Shown: positions 55,185 to 64,000, numbered from the stretch's first letter. The stretch: 64,000 nt of DNA from Oceanospirillaceae bacterium (GCA_015665455.1 JADFAD010000009.1:124001-188000); one strand, 5' to 3'. Notes: generated by a model not told the origin, from the sequence alone. Translations and numbers: made by a program.

Positions 55185-55940
55185 ATGAAAGCGTATTTTC
55201 AAACATGGGCATTTGCCCTGATGTATTTGCTGCCAACGCTGGCTCAAGCAGAAGATATATTGATCGTACGAGGCAACGAAAACTACCCTCCCCACGAGTT
55301 TATTCAAGACGGAGAACTCATTGGTTTTCACATTGAACTGGTGACCTTGGTCGCTCAATCAATCAATATCGAAACTCGGTTTGAAAGCTACCCATGGAAA
55401 CGCGCTATTTCAATGATAAAACGAGGCGAAGCGGACGCAATCACCTACGCATCCGCAACAGAAGAACGTAAAAAATTTGCATATTTCATAAAAGGAAATA
55501 TCATTTCTGAGTCAGCAAGTGGTTTCATTAGCCTAGCATCAAGGGCGAATCTCATTAACTTTGATGGACAATTGAAATCCATCAAAGACTACACCATTGG
55601 TGTGCAACTCGGTTACGCCTACGGCAATGAATTTGATAATGCTAACAATTTAAATAAGGTCAATATAAAGTCTATCCCGCAGATGTTTCAAACCTTACGC
55701 AAAGGAAGAATTGACCTAGGAATGTTTTCACTGGCTGAATACAAACAATATAAAAAAGAAGGCATCATCGAAGACATCGTATTTATCAAACCCTACGTGA
55801 GCGAGTTTAGGAATTACATTGCCTTTTCAAAGCCGCGAAATCGATTAGAAACAGCCCAACGATTTGCAAAGGCCATGGAAACATTTAAAACTACTGAGAG
55901 GTACTTGAGCTTGGCTAAAAAATACGGCGTAAGTCGATAA
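55185..55940 (+). CDS. Periplasmic solute-binding protein, family 3 type
   Basis: A 251-residue exported protein with a signal peptide (about residues 1-22, cut near AQA-ED). Family marks are the SBP_bac_3 N-terminus ILIVRGNENYPPHEFIQDGELIGFHIELV and the later segment YTIGVQLGYAYGNEF. RFESYPWKRAISMIKRGEADA is typical of YfiR-like/amino acid-binding proteins in signalling systems. No permease or ATPase genes are close. The ATG at 55185 has GAAGGTAAGCACC; an earlier ATG at 55170 overlaps the SD. It likely supplies a ligand to the kinase encoded upstream. Confidence 0.85.
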   Translation: MKAYFQTWAFALMYLLPTLAQAEDILIVRGNENYPPHEFIQDGELIGFHIELVTLVAQSINIETRFESYPWKRAISMIKRGEADAITYASATEERKKFAYFIKGNIISESASGFISLASRANLINFDGQLKSIKDYTIGVQLGYAYGNEFDNANNLNKVNIKSIPQMFQTLRKGRIDLGMFSLAEYKQYKKEGIIEDIVFIKPYVSEFRNYIAFSKPRNRLETAQRFAKAMETFKTTERYLSLAKKYGVSR

Positions 55941-55983
55941 AGCCCGCATTTAACCTGTTACCTCGTCCTCTTATCCAACTATC

Positions 55984-56880
55984 TTATCCAGCCATCGACT
56001 TGGGCGTTGCATTAAAGTGACGTTTGAACTCCCGACTGAACTGGGAAGGACTGGTATACCCAACCATCAAGGCAGCATCATTCGCTCGCTTACCTTCGGA
56101 TGTGATCAACTCTTTGGCTTTATTCAGACGTACTTTTTTCAAATACTGCAGTGGCGTTTCAGTGGTCACTTGTCTAAAAGCCCTATGAAAGCCCGACAAA
56201 CTCATGTTCGCCTGTTCGGCCAAGCTCTCAACGGTAATTTGACCGGCATAGTCCTGATGCAAACGATTGAGAACTTTGGCAATACGAGCATAATGACCAT
56301 CGTGTTTTGCCAAATCAAATAACACATGCCCATTAGCACCCGTCAAAACACGAAAAACGATCTCTTCAACAAGGGACGGACCTAATATTTTTGCTTCGGC
56401 ATCGTTGTGTAATGTTTTCAATAACCGTTTAAAGGTGTCGTCCAACGCATCATCAACACACGTTGATTTTAAACCGAGGTCCAAACATGCCTTATCATTA
56501 GAATAACTGCAGTCCTTCTGAAAAGGTTCGCTCGAAAGTTGATTCACTAGGTTATGCAAGGTTTTAGAATTCACATTAATGGACACCCCCAACAGAGGCA
56601 ATCCATGTTCAGTAAAGGCCTCACATTCAAGCGGCATAGGAACACCAACAACTAAATAATCACCTGCACCATAGCGAACACTGTCATCACCTAAGTAGAT
56701 ACGCTTGTAGCCTTGGCCCATGACAATAATGCCCGATTGGTACAGCAACGGTTGTCGATTATTACCTTTACTGGTGCGATAAAAGCACACACCAGGTATA
56801 TTCGTTGAACGTACCCCATCAAGGTCATTCAGCGATTTTAAGTCTGCATACGACTGCATAAGATCAGCTAAACTTTGCAT
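55984..56880 (-). CDS. AraC-family regulator divergent from a YqhD-like dehydrogenase
   Basis: A 298-residue regulator with an N-terminal AraC_N-type ligand domain (LLYQSGIIVMGQGYKRIYLGD, YLVVGVPMPLECEA) and a C-terminal double helix-turn-helix (YAGQITVESLAEQANMSLSGFHRAFRQVT, then NDAALMVGYTSPSQFSREFKRHF). This is the domain pattern of E. coli YqhC, activator of yqhD. It is divergent from an alcohol dehydrogenase gene across 190 bases, matching that pairing. The ATG at 56880 has GAGG immediately upstream at short spacing; ATG 56859 and a GTG at 56916 are alternatives. Confidence 0.88.
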   Translation of the reverse strand: MQSLADLMQSYADLKSLNDLDGVRSTNIPGVCFYRTSKGNNRQPLLYQSGIIVMGQGYKRIYLGDDSVRYGAGDYLVVGVPMPLECEAFTEHGLPLLGVSINVNSKTLHNLVNQLSSEPFQKDCSYSNDKACLDLGLKSTCVDDALDDTFKRLLKTLHNDAEAKILGPSLVEEIVFRVLTGANGHVLFDLAKHDGHYARIAKVLNRLHQDYAGQITVESLAEQANMSLSGFHRAFRQVTTETPLQYLKKVRLNKAKELITSEGKRANDAALMVGYTSPSQFSREFKRHFNATPKSMAG

Positions 56881-57071
56881 AAACCTCGGCCAAATAAGAA
56901 ACACTACAAAAAACACAAAATATATTCATTTACAGGAATAGGCAAATATATTCTTTAAATTAGCCTTTTTAATATCAATCAACCACACTAATATGCAACC
57001 CATAGATTAAAAAATAAATTAATCAAAGAACACATAATATTTCGATATAAAAAGTTTGATGAGGCGTTACT

Positions 57072-58220
57072 ATGGAATTCTCTTATGTTAATCCAACCCA
57101 AATTTATTTTGGCAAAGGTCAGATTGCGAGTATCACTAAAAGCATTCCCACAGACCAAAAGGTTTTAGTCATTTATGGTGGCGGCTCCATTAAAAAGAAC
57201 GGTGTCTATGACCAAGTCACCGAAGCGCTGAAAGAACATAAGTGGTTAGAGTTCTCAGGTGTTGAACCCAATCCTACAATGGAAACACTGGATAAAGCAG
57301 TGAAAGTCGTGAAAGACGAGCGCGTTGATTACATTTTAGCCGTTGGTGGGGGTTCAGTAATTGATGGTTCAAAGTACGTCGCAGCAACAGCGCTTTATGA
57401 AGGTGAAGGCTGGGATATTTTGATCGGCAAGCATTCAGCTAAAAGAGCCGTTGCTCTGGGTGCTGTATTAACGTTACCTGCGACCGGTTCTGAATCCAAC
57501 GCTGGCGCAGTGATCACACGAGCTTCAACGAAAGATAAACTACCGTTCTTCTCTCCTGCCGTGCAACCCAAGTTTGCAGTCATGGACCCGGACGTAATGA
57601 AAACATTGCCTGAACGCCAACTGGTGAATGGCCTGGTTGATGCTTGGGTACACACGTGCGAGCAATACTTAACATTCCCAACGGGCGCCATGGTTCAAGA
57701 CGGTTACTCTGAAACCTTGCTTAAAACGCTCTATCAATTGGGCAGCCAATTCGAAGATCGTGATAATGATCAATGGCGAGAAAACCTAATGTGGTCCGCT
57801 AACCAAGCCCTGAACGGGTTAATTGGATCAGGCGTTCCACAAGATTGGGCTACTCATATGATCGGTCATGAACTGACCGCGCTGTTTGGTGTTGATCACG
57901 CACGTTCATTGGCCATTGTTCAACCATCGTTGTTGAGAAATCAACTTCCGGTCAAGAAAGCTAAGCTGGAGCAAATGGGAAAAAACGTCTTTGGTTTTGA
58001 TCAAAGTGATGACTTGGCGGAAAAAACAATTTCAGCCATCGAAGCCTTCTATCACAGCCTTGACGTTGCAACTCAACTGACTGAGCATACAACGGATAAA
58101 ACAACGGCCATTGATAGCATCATAACGCAATTAGAAAATCATAGAATGGTTAAGTTGGGTGAAAGCCAAGCCATCACACTAAAAGAAAGTCGTGAGATTT
58201 TAGAAATGGCAGTCGCCTAA
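57072..58220 (+). CDS. Iron-type NADPH-dependent alcohol dehydrogenase (YqhD-like)
   Basis: A 382-residue group III alcohol/aldehyde reductase. Nucleotide motifs are IYGGGSIKKNGVYDQV and AVGGGSVIDGSKYVAA; LPATGSESNAGAVITR is conserved. The metal site is built from Asp and His in NGLVDAWVHTCEQY and the two His in MIGHELTALFGVDHARS. Alignment to E. coli YqhD is close over the whole length. YqhD reduces toxic short aldehydes such as methylglyoxal and acrolein with NADPH. TGAGG lies ten bases before the ATG. An AraC regulator is divergent, as with yqhC/yqhD, so aldehyde-responsive control is a fair guess. Confidence 0.92.
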   Translation: MEFSYVNPTQIYFGKGQIASITKSIPTDQKVLVIYGGGSIKKNGVYDQVTEALKEHKWLEFSGVEPNPTMETLDKAVKVVKDERVDYILAVGGGSVIDGSKYVAATALYEGEGWDILIGKHSAKRAVALGAVLTLPATGSESNAGAVITRASTKDKLPFFSPAVQPKFAVMDPDVMKTLPERQLVNGLVDAWVHTCEQYLTFPTGAMVQDGYSETLLKTLYQLGSQFEDRDNDQWRENLMWSANQALNGLIGSGVPQDWATHMIGHELTALFGVDHARSLAIVQPSLLRNQLPVKKAKLEQMGKNVFGFDQSDDLAEKTISAIEAFYHSLDVATQLTEHTTDKTTAIDSIITQLENHRMVKLGESQAITLKESREILEMAVA

Positions 58221-58235
58221 TTTAAGTTGATAAAA

Positions 58236-58272
58236 GAAACCATAAAACAAACTGTGTGAGTTTTATGGTTTC
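58236..58272. terminator. Bidirectional terminator between converging genes
   Basis: GAAACCATAAAAC (58236-58248) and GTTTTATGGTTTC (58260-58272) are perfect 13-bp complements around an 11-base loop, placed between the dehydrogenase stop and the stop of the DUF4242 gene. Confidence 0.7.
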
Positions 58273-58289
58273 TCTACTGATCAACCCAA

Positions 58290-58562
58290 TCACTCTGCAG
58301 TGATAGGGTCAATAATTGCCTTCACTTCCGCTATCGAATCCACCGGGAAACCACCTAGCTCGCCATGCCTTTTTACGGACTCTTCGTCCGGTGCAATAAA
58401 AATACAATAGACTTTATTTCCCGTCACATAACTGTTCACCCATTGCACCATAGGAACTGAACCTTCAATGACACCGCATGACGTTTGAGATATTTTCTTA
58501 AGTTCTGAAGGCGAAAGGCTGCCCGCATCAAGAATGTTTCTTTCAATAACGTACTTAGGCAT
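58290..58562 (-). CDS. DUF4242 (SCO4226-type, nickel-binding-like) small protein
   Basis: A 90-residue cytosolic protein, a ferredoxin-like fold of the DUF4242 family: MPKYVIERNILDAGSLSPSELKKISQ, then VQWVNSYVTGNKVYCIFIAPDEESVKRHGELGGFP. The conserved VNSY and C-x-F-x-APDE-x-x-x-x-H-x-x-x-GGFP pattern carries the residues used for nickel by the Streptomyces member. The ATG at 58562 has AGGGGAG upstream and removes seven unlikely residues. Function here is unknown; it may be a small-ligand or metal sensor. It converges on the dehydrogenase gene. Confidence 0.85.
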   Translation of the reverse strand: MPKYVIERNILDAGSLSPSELKKISQTSCGVIEGSVPMVQWVNSYVTGNKVYCIFIAPDEESVKRHGELGGFPVDSIAEVKAIIDPITAE

Positions 58563-58757
58563 TTCAACTCCCCTTATACTCACCAGAAAAATTCAATCCC
58601 GTTAAACCGGATGAACGCTGTCAGTAAATATAGTGATTTCTAAAGTTTAGTACAGAGAGGTGATCTTAAAACTGCATTACTGAATTAAATTGAAACCAAG
58701 AATAGCCTGATAAATAAGTTTTTCCTAAGGGCTTAATCAAAACACAAAAGCAGAGTT

Positions 58758-60944
58758 CTACAAGTACTCAGCAACCTTGCTCAAAAGCACATCTTTGGTC
58801 ACCGGTTTACACAAATAATCCGCCATGCCTTGCTGCATCGCTTGAGAAATGTCTTCTGCTCTTACGTGCGCGGATATCCCAACAATTGGAGGCGCAGCAT
58901 CGTTAAGATCCGCTTGAATACGGCGGGTGACTTCCAGACCATCCATGCCCGGCATTTGAACATCCATTAGCACGAGATCATAGCGCTTAGCTTTGCACGA
59001 TCCGATTGCTTCAGGCCCATTGGTCACAAGATCCACATTCAGCCCAGTGCTCTTCAACTGATCGCCCGTTGCTTTCAAGTTCGATGTATTATCGTCCACG
59101 AGCAATACGTTACCCGATAAACTGATCGATTTTGAAATCACACTCGACGCATCAAGGTTATACAACGACGAAATACTTCTTCGTGTAATCGGCTTATTCA
59201 GAACGTCTACTTTTCCGGAAAGATGCTCTGGCAGCTTTTGGCCTAACCACGCAAGCCATACCAGTTTCTGGCGCGCCAAATCCGCTGAATCGCAAATGGC
59301 TTCGAGCGCATTTTCTCCAATGCTTGAATCTATTAACACCAAATCGGCGTACTTCATTTCTGGCAATGCGTCAGCCAATGACGCTTTAGAATTAAACTCT
59401 ACGGAGTTGGCCAAAAAGACTTCCGTTAACCATTCTTCCAAGGCAGCTGAATTTGTTACTGCCAACACACCAGTATTCTCTGGAAACGCCATCGCATCGA
59501 TCGAAGCCTTAGAGTACGCCGGAGCATTCACAGAGAAAACAAAGGTAGAACCTTTCTGACTGGAACAATGCAGTTCTAAATCACCTTCCATCACGCGGCA
59601 AATTTGTTGAGATATAGGTAACCCCAGACCTGTGCCGCAATAATGACGAGTTGAAGAGTTATCAACTTGCTGAAAGGTCTCAAATACGGATTTACGAGAA
59701 GCCAAAGGAATCCCTATACCTGTATCCACAACCCGACCAAATAGCATGCCGCCTTTCCAAGATAGCGTTACGTGAATGCCACCTTCATAAGTAAATTTGA
59801 TGGCATTTGAAATCAAATTAGAAAGCACTTGCCTTAATCGAACAGGATCAATCGAGATTTGTTTAGGAAGTTCAGGCGAAATCAGTAGCGTTAGATTCAA
59901 TCGCTTCTCATCAATCTGAGAAGAAAACATTTGAATGATCTCTTCAAAGTACTCGGTAGTTGCAACCGTTTCAGGTTTGATCACCAAGCCGCCCCCTTCT
60001 AATGCGGCTTGATCGAGTATCTGATTAACCGTATCTAGCAAAACCTTAGCGCTTTGATTCGTAAGGCGAGCATATTCTCGTTGTTCAGCAGACAAGTCCA
60101 TATCCAATAGCAGCTGATTCATACCTAGAACACCGTTGATGGGTGTTCGAAGCTCATGGCTCATGTTTGCAAGAAACTGGCTCTTAACAAGGTTCGCTTT
60201 ATTCGCTTTTTGAGTGGCTTCTTTTAATTCAGCTTCAAGTTTCATTGCTTGATTAATATCGTCTTGCAGCTGGCTATTCAATGTCAATAACTTACCACTC
60301 ATTTCTGAATAAGTACGTCGATACGCAAGTACAAGAGGAACAGCCAATAATAAGAGTATAAGACTGATACCGACCACATGAAACACACGTCGATATAGAG
60401 ACGATTTGATCACCGTAATATCCATATCTGCCGCAGCCACATAAGGCTGACCACCCGGTGATTTAAGAGGAATCAGGATGGTTCTGAACAGCCCCCAGCG
60501 ATCACCCGCCGTGACATACACCGGTTCATCGGCCGTCATTGCTTCGAAGTACTCTTTAGAACCTTCAGGGTAATCCGTCCAATAGGTGACAACTTGATCT
60601 TTTTCAATGTCTTCTTGCGTGTAATTACAGGAAGTAAAAAAGATCTCACCATCAACCATCACATAACTATACAAATAGGTAAGATCGCCACTGCGAGTAT
60701 GTTGTGACATTAACTCTAAATTATATCGATCTTGCTCTTTCGAAATCGCATCAGGGGTTCTAGCTATATCATGGTAGTTTTCAGGCAAAATGGAAGGAAT
60801 ATTACTTGCTGCAGCAAGCAAACGAGCATCAATGTCGTCCATATAACGCTGCTCTTCAAGTAAATAACTTGCAATAGCGATGAGTACGACACCGAACACA
60901 TAAACTAAAATAGCGCCGACAAATCGATGAGATCTAACCTTCAA
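58758..60944 (-). CDS. Hybrid sensor histidine kinase/response regulator
   Basis: A 728-residue membrane kinase. Transmembrane helices lie at about 8-25 and 188-208, with a periplasmic region of about 160 residues, and a coiled coil follows. HisKA has the phospho-His in MSHELRTPINGVLG near residue 263; the ATPase domain has RLRQVLSNLISNAIKFT, VVDTGIGIP and GTGLGLPIS. A degenerate receiver-like stretch (about 490-590) precedes a full receiver: VLLVDDNTSNL, phosphoacceptor in VLMDVQMPGMDG, KP near the end. The TTG start at 60944 has AAGGTG seven bases upstream. No output regulator is next to it. Confidence 0.92.
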   Translation of the reverse strand: MKVRSHRFVGAILVYVFGVVLIAIASYLLEEQRYMDDIDARLLAAASNIPSILPENYHDIARTPDAISKEQDRYNLELMSQHTRSGDLTYLYSYVMVDGEIFFTSCNYTQEDIEKDQVVTYWTDYPEGSKEYFEAMTADEPVYVTAGDRWGLFRTILIPLKSPGGQPYVAAADMDITVIKSSLYRRVFHVVGISLILLLLAVPLVLAYRRTYSEMSGKLLTLNSQLQDDINQAMKLEAELKEATQKANKANLVKSQFLANMSHELRTPINGVLGMNQLLLDMDLSAEQREYARLTNQSAKVLLDTVNQILDQAALEGGGLVIKPETVATTEYFEEIIQMFSSQIDEKRLNLTLLISPELPKQISIDPVRLRQVLSNLISNAIKFTYEGGIHVTLSWKGGMLFGRVVDTGIGIPLASRKSVFETFQQVDNSSTRHYCGTGLGLPISQQICRVMEGDLELHCSSQKGSTFVFSVNAPAYSKASIDAMAFPENTGVLAVTNSAALEEWLTEVFLANSVEFNSKASLADALPEMKYADLVLIDSSIGENALEAICDSADLARQKLVWLAWLGQKLPEHLSGKVDVLNKPITRRSISSLYNLDASSVISKSISLSGNVLLVDDNTSNLKATGDQLKSTGLNVDLVTNGPEAIGSCKAKRYDLVLMDVQMPGMDGLEVTRRIQADLNDAAPPIVGISAHVRAEDISQAMQQGMADYLCKPVTKDVLLSKVAEYL

Positions 60945-61267
60945 GCGTTCACCTTATATTGGACTTAACATGGATAATGCGTTTTTTAATAACTGAGTAG
61001 AATAAAGGATCGACCGCTAATATCAATAGAACGCATTTGTCAGACATCTACACGACTAAATATTCAGACAAACGGACAATACAGCCAAATTATTACATAA
61101 GAATAAGTCATATTAATAAAAGGTAAAGAACTTACGTCAACATGTTCTGTCTAAATATCGATCAATTAGTTTGCATTTTTTAGGTACTTTAGATAAATCG
61201 AACGTTTAGGTTCTTCAAGTTTTTAAATTGTCTAATATTTACAGCACAGACATGTAAAGGTCTCAAG
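60945..61267. other. 323-base intergenic region, no gene seen
   Basis: AT-rich region between divergently transcribed genes, holding the promoters of the hybrid kinase and the DUF3179 gene. I saw no tRNA or reading frame with an SD, and no strong stem-loop. Confidence 0.5.
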
Positions 61268-62251
61268 ATGAAACACCAGCAAAACCATCTACCAAACCCT
61301 AAGAAATATCGCTGGCTGATTTACTCGATATTTATGATTGCGCTTCACCCAGTGACCAGCACTCCCGCCATTGCACAAGTCGAGCTGAATGGGTTTACGA
61401 TTGATGATCCTTTAGTGCCTGAAAGCGAAATATTAAGAGGAGGCCCTCCTCGTGATGGTATCCCTTCCATAGATCACCCTAACTTCATTTCTTCACAAGC
61501 AGCCGAGTTAGATTCAACGGATAAGGTCTTAGGGGTTCATTTAAACGAAGTAAGTAAAGCTTACCCAATTAACATTTTAAATTACCACGAACTGGTTAAT
61601 GACCAATTTAACGGACAGGCTGTTGCCATAAGCTTTTGCCCGCTTTGCGGCACAGGCATTGCCTTCAACGCTCAACTGCCCAACGGTGAATCACGTTCGT
61701 TTGGTGTTTCAGGGCTACTCTATAACAGCGATTTATTGATGTACGACAGGGAATCACAATCCCTCTGGTCACAGATTGAAGGTAAGGCCATTAACGGTCC
61801 TGAAAAAGGAACCATCCTAGAGCGCTTGCCTTTAGATCATACAATCTGGTCCGAATGGAAAAAGAACAACCCAAAGACTTTGGTACTCTCCGAGCAAACG
61901 GGTGTATGGCGAAACTACGACCGCTCCCCCTACCCTAATTACAATCAAAGTGAACGCACTTACTTCCCTGTTTCGAGTTCGAACGATCGGTATCATCCAA
62001 AAACATGGGTTGTCGGCATTGAAGTCAATGAAGTTACTAAAGCCTATCCATTTCCTGAGTTAGCCAAAACCTCAGGAAAGATCACCGATTCTTTCGGAGG
62101 AGAAACCTTTACGATCACTTACAACCACACCGCAAACAGTGTTCAAGTGACAAACTCAAACGGCAAGAAAGTCCCTGTTATTACCGCATTTTGGTTTGCT
62201 TGGATGGCATTTCATCCAGAATCAGATGTGTTCCAAGCTCAAGATAAATAA
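61268..62251 (+). CDS. DUF3179-domain exported protein
   Basis: A 327-residue protein of the DUF3179 family. A long N-terminus with hydrophobic residues about 15-35 and AIA-QV is a signal peptide. The family blocks are RGGPPRDGIPSIDHP, KAYPINILNYHELVND, and the cysteine motif SFCPLCGTGIAF near residue 127, then RSFGVSGLLYNSDLLMYDRESQSLWSQ and VPVITAFWFAWMAFHP at the end. The Cys-x-x-Cys is invariant in the family and could bind metal; function is unknown. AAAGG lies seven bases before the ATG, and a strong terminator follows. Confidence 0.9.
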   Translation: MKHQQNHLPNPKKYRWLIYSIFMIALHPVTSTPAIAQVELNGFTIDDPLVPESEILRGGPPRDGIPSIDHPNFISSQAAELDSTDKVLGVHLNEVSKAYPINILNYHELVNDQFNGQAVAISFCPLCGTGIAFNAQLPNGESRSFGVSGLLYNSDLLMYDRESQSLWSQIEGKAINGPEKGTILERLPLDHTIWSEWKKNNPKTLVLSEQTGVWRNYDRSPYPNYNQSERTYFPVSSSNDRYHPKTWVVGIEVNEVTKAYPFPELAKTSGKITDSFGGETFTITYNHTANSVQVTNSNGKKVPVITAFWFAWMAFHPESDVFQAQDK

Positions 62252-62280
62252 TCAAGTTATTAATGATGGAACATAAAAAA

Positions 62281-62304
62281 GGGGAACTTCGATTGAAGTT
62301 CCCC
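62281..62304. terminator. Bidirectional terminator
   Basis: GGGGAACTTC and GAAGTTCCCC pair perfectly over 10 bp with a 4-base loop, flanked by an A-run on the left and TTTCC on the right. It serves the DUF3179 gene and the minus-strand RND gene that ends at 62325. Confidence 0.85.
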
Positions 62305-62324
62305 TTTCCTCTAGCTAGAGCGCA

Positions 62325-64000
62325 TTATTGAGCGGTCTTCGTTTTATTTTTACGCATTAAATAATAAAACACGGGTGTTAGAACCAAACCAAAGAAGGTC
62401 ACTCCTATCATCCCTGAGAATACAGCAACCCCCATCGCTTGCCTCATCTCAGCACCTGCACCTGTTGAAAAGACCATAGGCACCACGCCCATGATGAATG
62501 CAAAAGAAGTCATCAGGATGGGACGTAAACGCAATCGGCCTGCTTCTTTAATGGCCTTCATCGTCGACATTCCTTTATCTTCAAGTTCCTTCGCAAACTC
62601 AACAATCAAAATCGCATTCTTGGTCGCCAACCCGACCAGTACAATGAACCCGATTTGAGTAAAGATGTTGTTATCGCCACCAAATAAGATAACCCCAGTC
62701 ATCGCGGACAATAACGTCATCGGCACAATCAAGATGATCGCCAAAGGCAAGCTTAAGCTTTCATACTGAGCGGCTAAAACCAAGAACACCAACAAAACAA
62801 CCAAAGGAAAGACAAACAAAGACGCATTACCCGCTAAGATCTGCTGATACGTTAACTCTGTCCATTCGTACGTCATGCCAAGCGGTAGTGTTTCATCAAG
62901 AATACGTTCAATAGCCGCTCTTGCTTGACCTGAGCTGTACCCTGGCGCTGGTGCACCATTAACTTCTGCCGTCGTAAAGCCATTGTAATGCATTACACGA
63001 TCTGGCCCTGCACTGTGACTGACATTAATGAACGAACCTAATGGGATCATGTCACCATTTTGATTACGCACTTTCAATTGATTAATCTGTTCCGGTTCTT
63101 GTCGGAAAATATCATCCGCCTGAACATTCACTTGATAGGTGCGGCCAAACTGGTTGAAGTCATTGACGTAAATGGAGCCCAAATACGCTTGCATGGTTTG
63201 GAACGCTTCGTCCACCTGAACCCCTTGGCTTTTGGCTTTCGTCCGGTCTAAATCCACCTCCAGCTGCGGCACATTAACTTGGAAACTCGTAAAGTTACCC
63301 GTCAACTCCGGTGCAGCCCATGCTTTTTGTACGACTTGTTGAGTTACCTTATAAAGTTCTTCGTACCCCAAGTTGCCTCGATCTTCAATTTGCAACCGAA
63401 AACCACCGATCGTACCTAAGCCTGACACCGGCGGAGGTGGAAAGATAGCAATGAAAGCATCTTGAATTGTACCGAATTGGCCGTTCAACTGACCTGCAAT
63501 ACTGTAGGCCGTTAAGTCTGACGTGGTACGCTCACTGAAGGGTTTTAACGTCACAAAAACAATGCCGCTGTTAGGGCTATTGGTGAAGCCGTTAATGCTC
63601 AGGCCAGGGAAAGCCACTGCAGATTCAACACCAGGATGGTCCAACGCGATTTGAGACATGTCTCGAATGACTTTTTCCGTTCGATCCAATGAAGCGGCAT
63701 CAGGCAGTTGAGCAAACGAAACCAAATACATCTTATCCTGACCCGGTACGTACCCTGTTGGGGTTGAACTGAACTGATGATAGGTAAGCGCCATTAAACC
63801 CGCGTACAACACCAATACCACGCCACTCAACCGGATCAACTTATGAATGCCGACGGTATAAGCCTTAGCACCACGATCAAATAAACGGTTAAACGGTTTA
63901 AATAACCAACGACCAAACAATACATCGATTAATCGAGTTAATTTATCCTTCGGGGCATCTTCGCCTTTCAACAACAGCGCAGATAACGCAGGACTCAATG
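62325..64000 (-). CDS. RND (HAE1-type) multidrug efflux transporter, C-terminal half
   Basis: The visible 558 residues match AcrB-family pumps from the end of TM6 to the C-terminus. SPALSALLLKG near the window edge corresponds to AcrB TLTPALCATML. Porter-domain blocks AYLGSIYVNDFNQFGRTYQV and APGYSSGQARAAIERI, TM segments AAQYESLSLPLAIILIVP, and TKNAILIVEFAKELEDKG with RLRPILMTSFAFIMGVVPMV are intact. The proton-relay aspartates in TM4 and the gene start lie beyond the window. The trimeric pump would use a periplasmic adaptor upstream. The stop lies 20 bases from the bidirectional terminator. Confidence 0.93.
   Translation of the reverse strand, partial: LSPALSALLLKGEDAPKDKLTRLIDVLFGRWLFKPFNRLFDRGAKAYTVGIHKLIRLSGVVLVLYAGLMALTYHQFSSTPTGYVPGQDKMYLVSFAQLPDAASLDRTEKVIRDMSQIALDHPGVESAVAFPGLSINGFTNSPNSGIVFVTLKPFSERTTSDLTAYSIAGQLNGQFGTIQDAFIAIFPPPPVSGLGTIGGFRLQIEDRGNLGYEELYKVTQQVVQKAWAAPELTGNFTSFQVNVPQLEVDLDRTKAKSQGVQVDEAFQTMQAYLGSIYVNDFNQFGRTYQVNVQADDIFRQEPEQINQLKVRNQNGDMIPLGSFINVSHSAGPDRVMHYNGFTTAEVNGAPAPGYSSGQARAAIERILDETLPLGMTYEWTELTYQQILAGNASLFVFPLVVLLVFLVLAAQYESLSLPLAIILIVPMTLLSAMTGVILFGGDNNIFTQIGFIVLVGLATKNAILIVEFAKELEDKGMSTMKAIKEAGRLRLRPILMTSFAFIMGVVPMVFSTGAGAEMRQAMGVAVFSGMIGVTFFGLVLTPVFYYLMRKNKTKTAQ

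Noticed and set aside
1-64000. CRISPR arrays, tRNA/rRNA genes, insertion sequences, prophage
   Set aside because: I read through for regularly spaced repeats, cloverleafs, transposase motifs and phage structural genes and found none.

Overview
The window reads as a chromosomal segment of a marine gammaproteobacterium, probably Oceanospirillales-like. This is inferred from a complete Na+-translocating NADH:quinone reductase (NQR) operon with its maturation factors NqrM and ApbE, from the order sthA-nqrM-apbE-nqrFEDCBA-gap-mfd-csiV (which I recall from Pseudomonas), and from a family B DNA polymerase II. Base composition looks moderately AT-rich. I see no tRNA, rRNA, insertion sequence, integrase or CRISPR array.

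Region 1 (1-23.5 kb) is housekeeping. It holds the N-terminus of an unknown membrane protein, dusA, tal, a PA4642-like small protein, sthA, nqrM, apbE, the six-gene nqr operon, a long-form GAPDH, mfd, csiV, dsbD, an MscS-type channel, a choline-kinase-like phosphotransferase and a YbaK-type deacylase. Region 2 (23.6-32.8 kb) is mixed. It has a ferredoxin reductase/fatty acid desaturase pair, a membrane diguanylate cyclase, a small membrane-protein gene whose two halves lie in different frames at a G GGA AAA heptamer, a LysR regulator, DNA polymerase II and, converging on it, a short divergent RecA paralogue.

Region 3 (32.9-55.9 kb) is the most distinctive part: an exopolysaccharide (EPS) locus inside signalling genes. 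A sigma-54-dependent response regulator sits in the middle (40.9-42.5 kb). Leftward runs an operon of GT2 glycosyltransferase, GT34-like glycosyltransferase, Wzx-type flippase and a response regulator with a degenerate HD domain. Rightward run a degenerate phosphoglycosyl-transferase/WecG fusion, an intact phosphoglycosyl transferase, a Wza-like exporter, a Wzz-like co-polymerase, a Wzy-like polymerase/ligase, a pyruvyl transferase and a GT2, then a secreted DUF4114/LruC protein and a poly-Gly lipoprotein. Sequences with the sigma-54 layout GG-N10-GC (one is GG-N10-GA) precede all four transcription units. At each outer edge lies a sensor histidine kinase paired with a periplasmic solute-binding protein, with no transporter genes. 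The inferred picture is a ligand-sensing phosphorelay that switches on EPS production through sigma-54.

Region 4 (56-64 kb) holds a divergent AraC-regulator/YqhD-type alcohol dehydrogenase pair, a DUF4242 protein, a hybrid histidine kinase, a DUF3179 protein and the C-terminal half of an RND efflux pump cut by the window end.

Many start codons were moved from the longest ORF to an internal ATG/GTG/TTG with a Shine-Dalgarno (SD) sequence; the reasons are given per gene.
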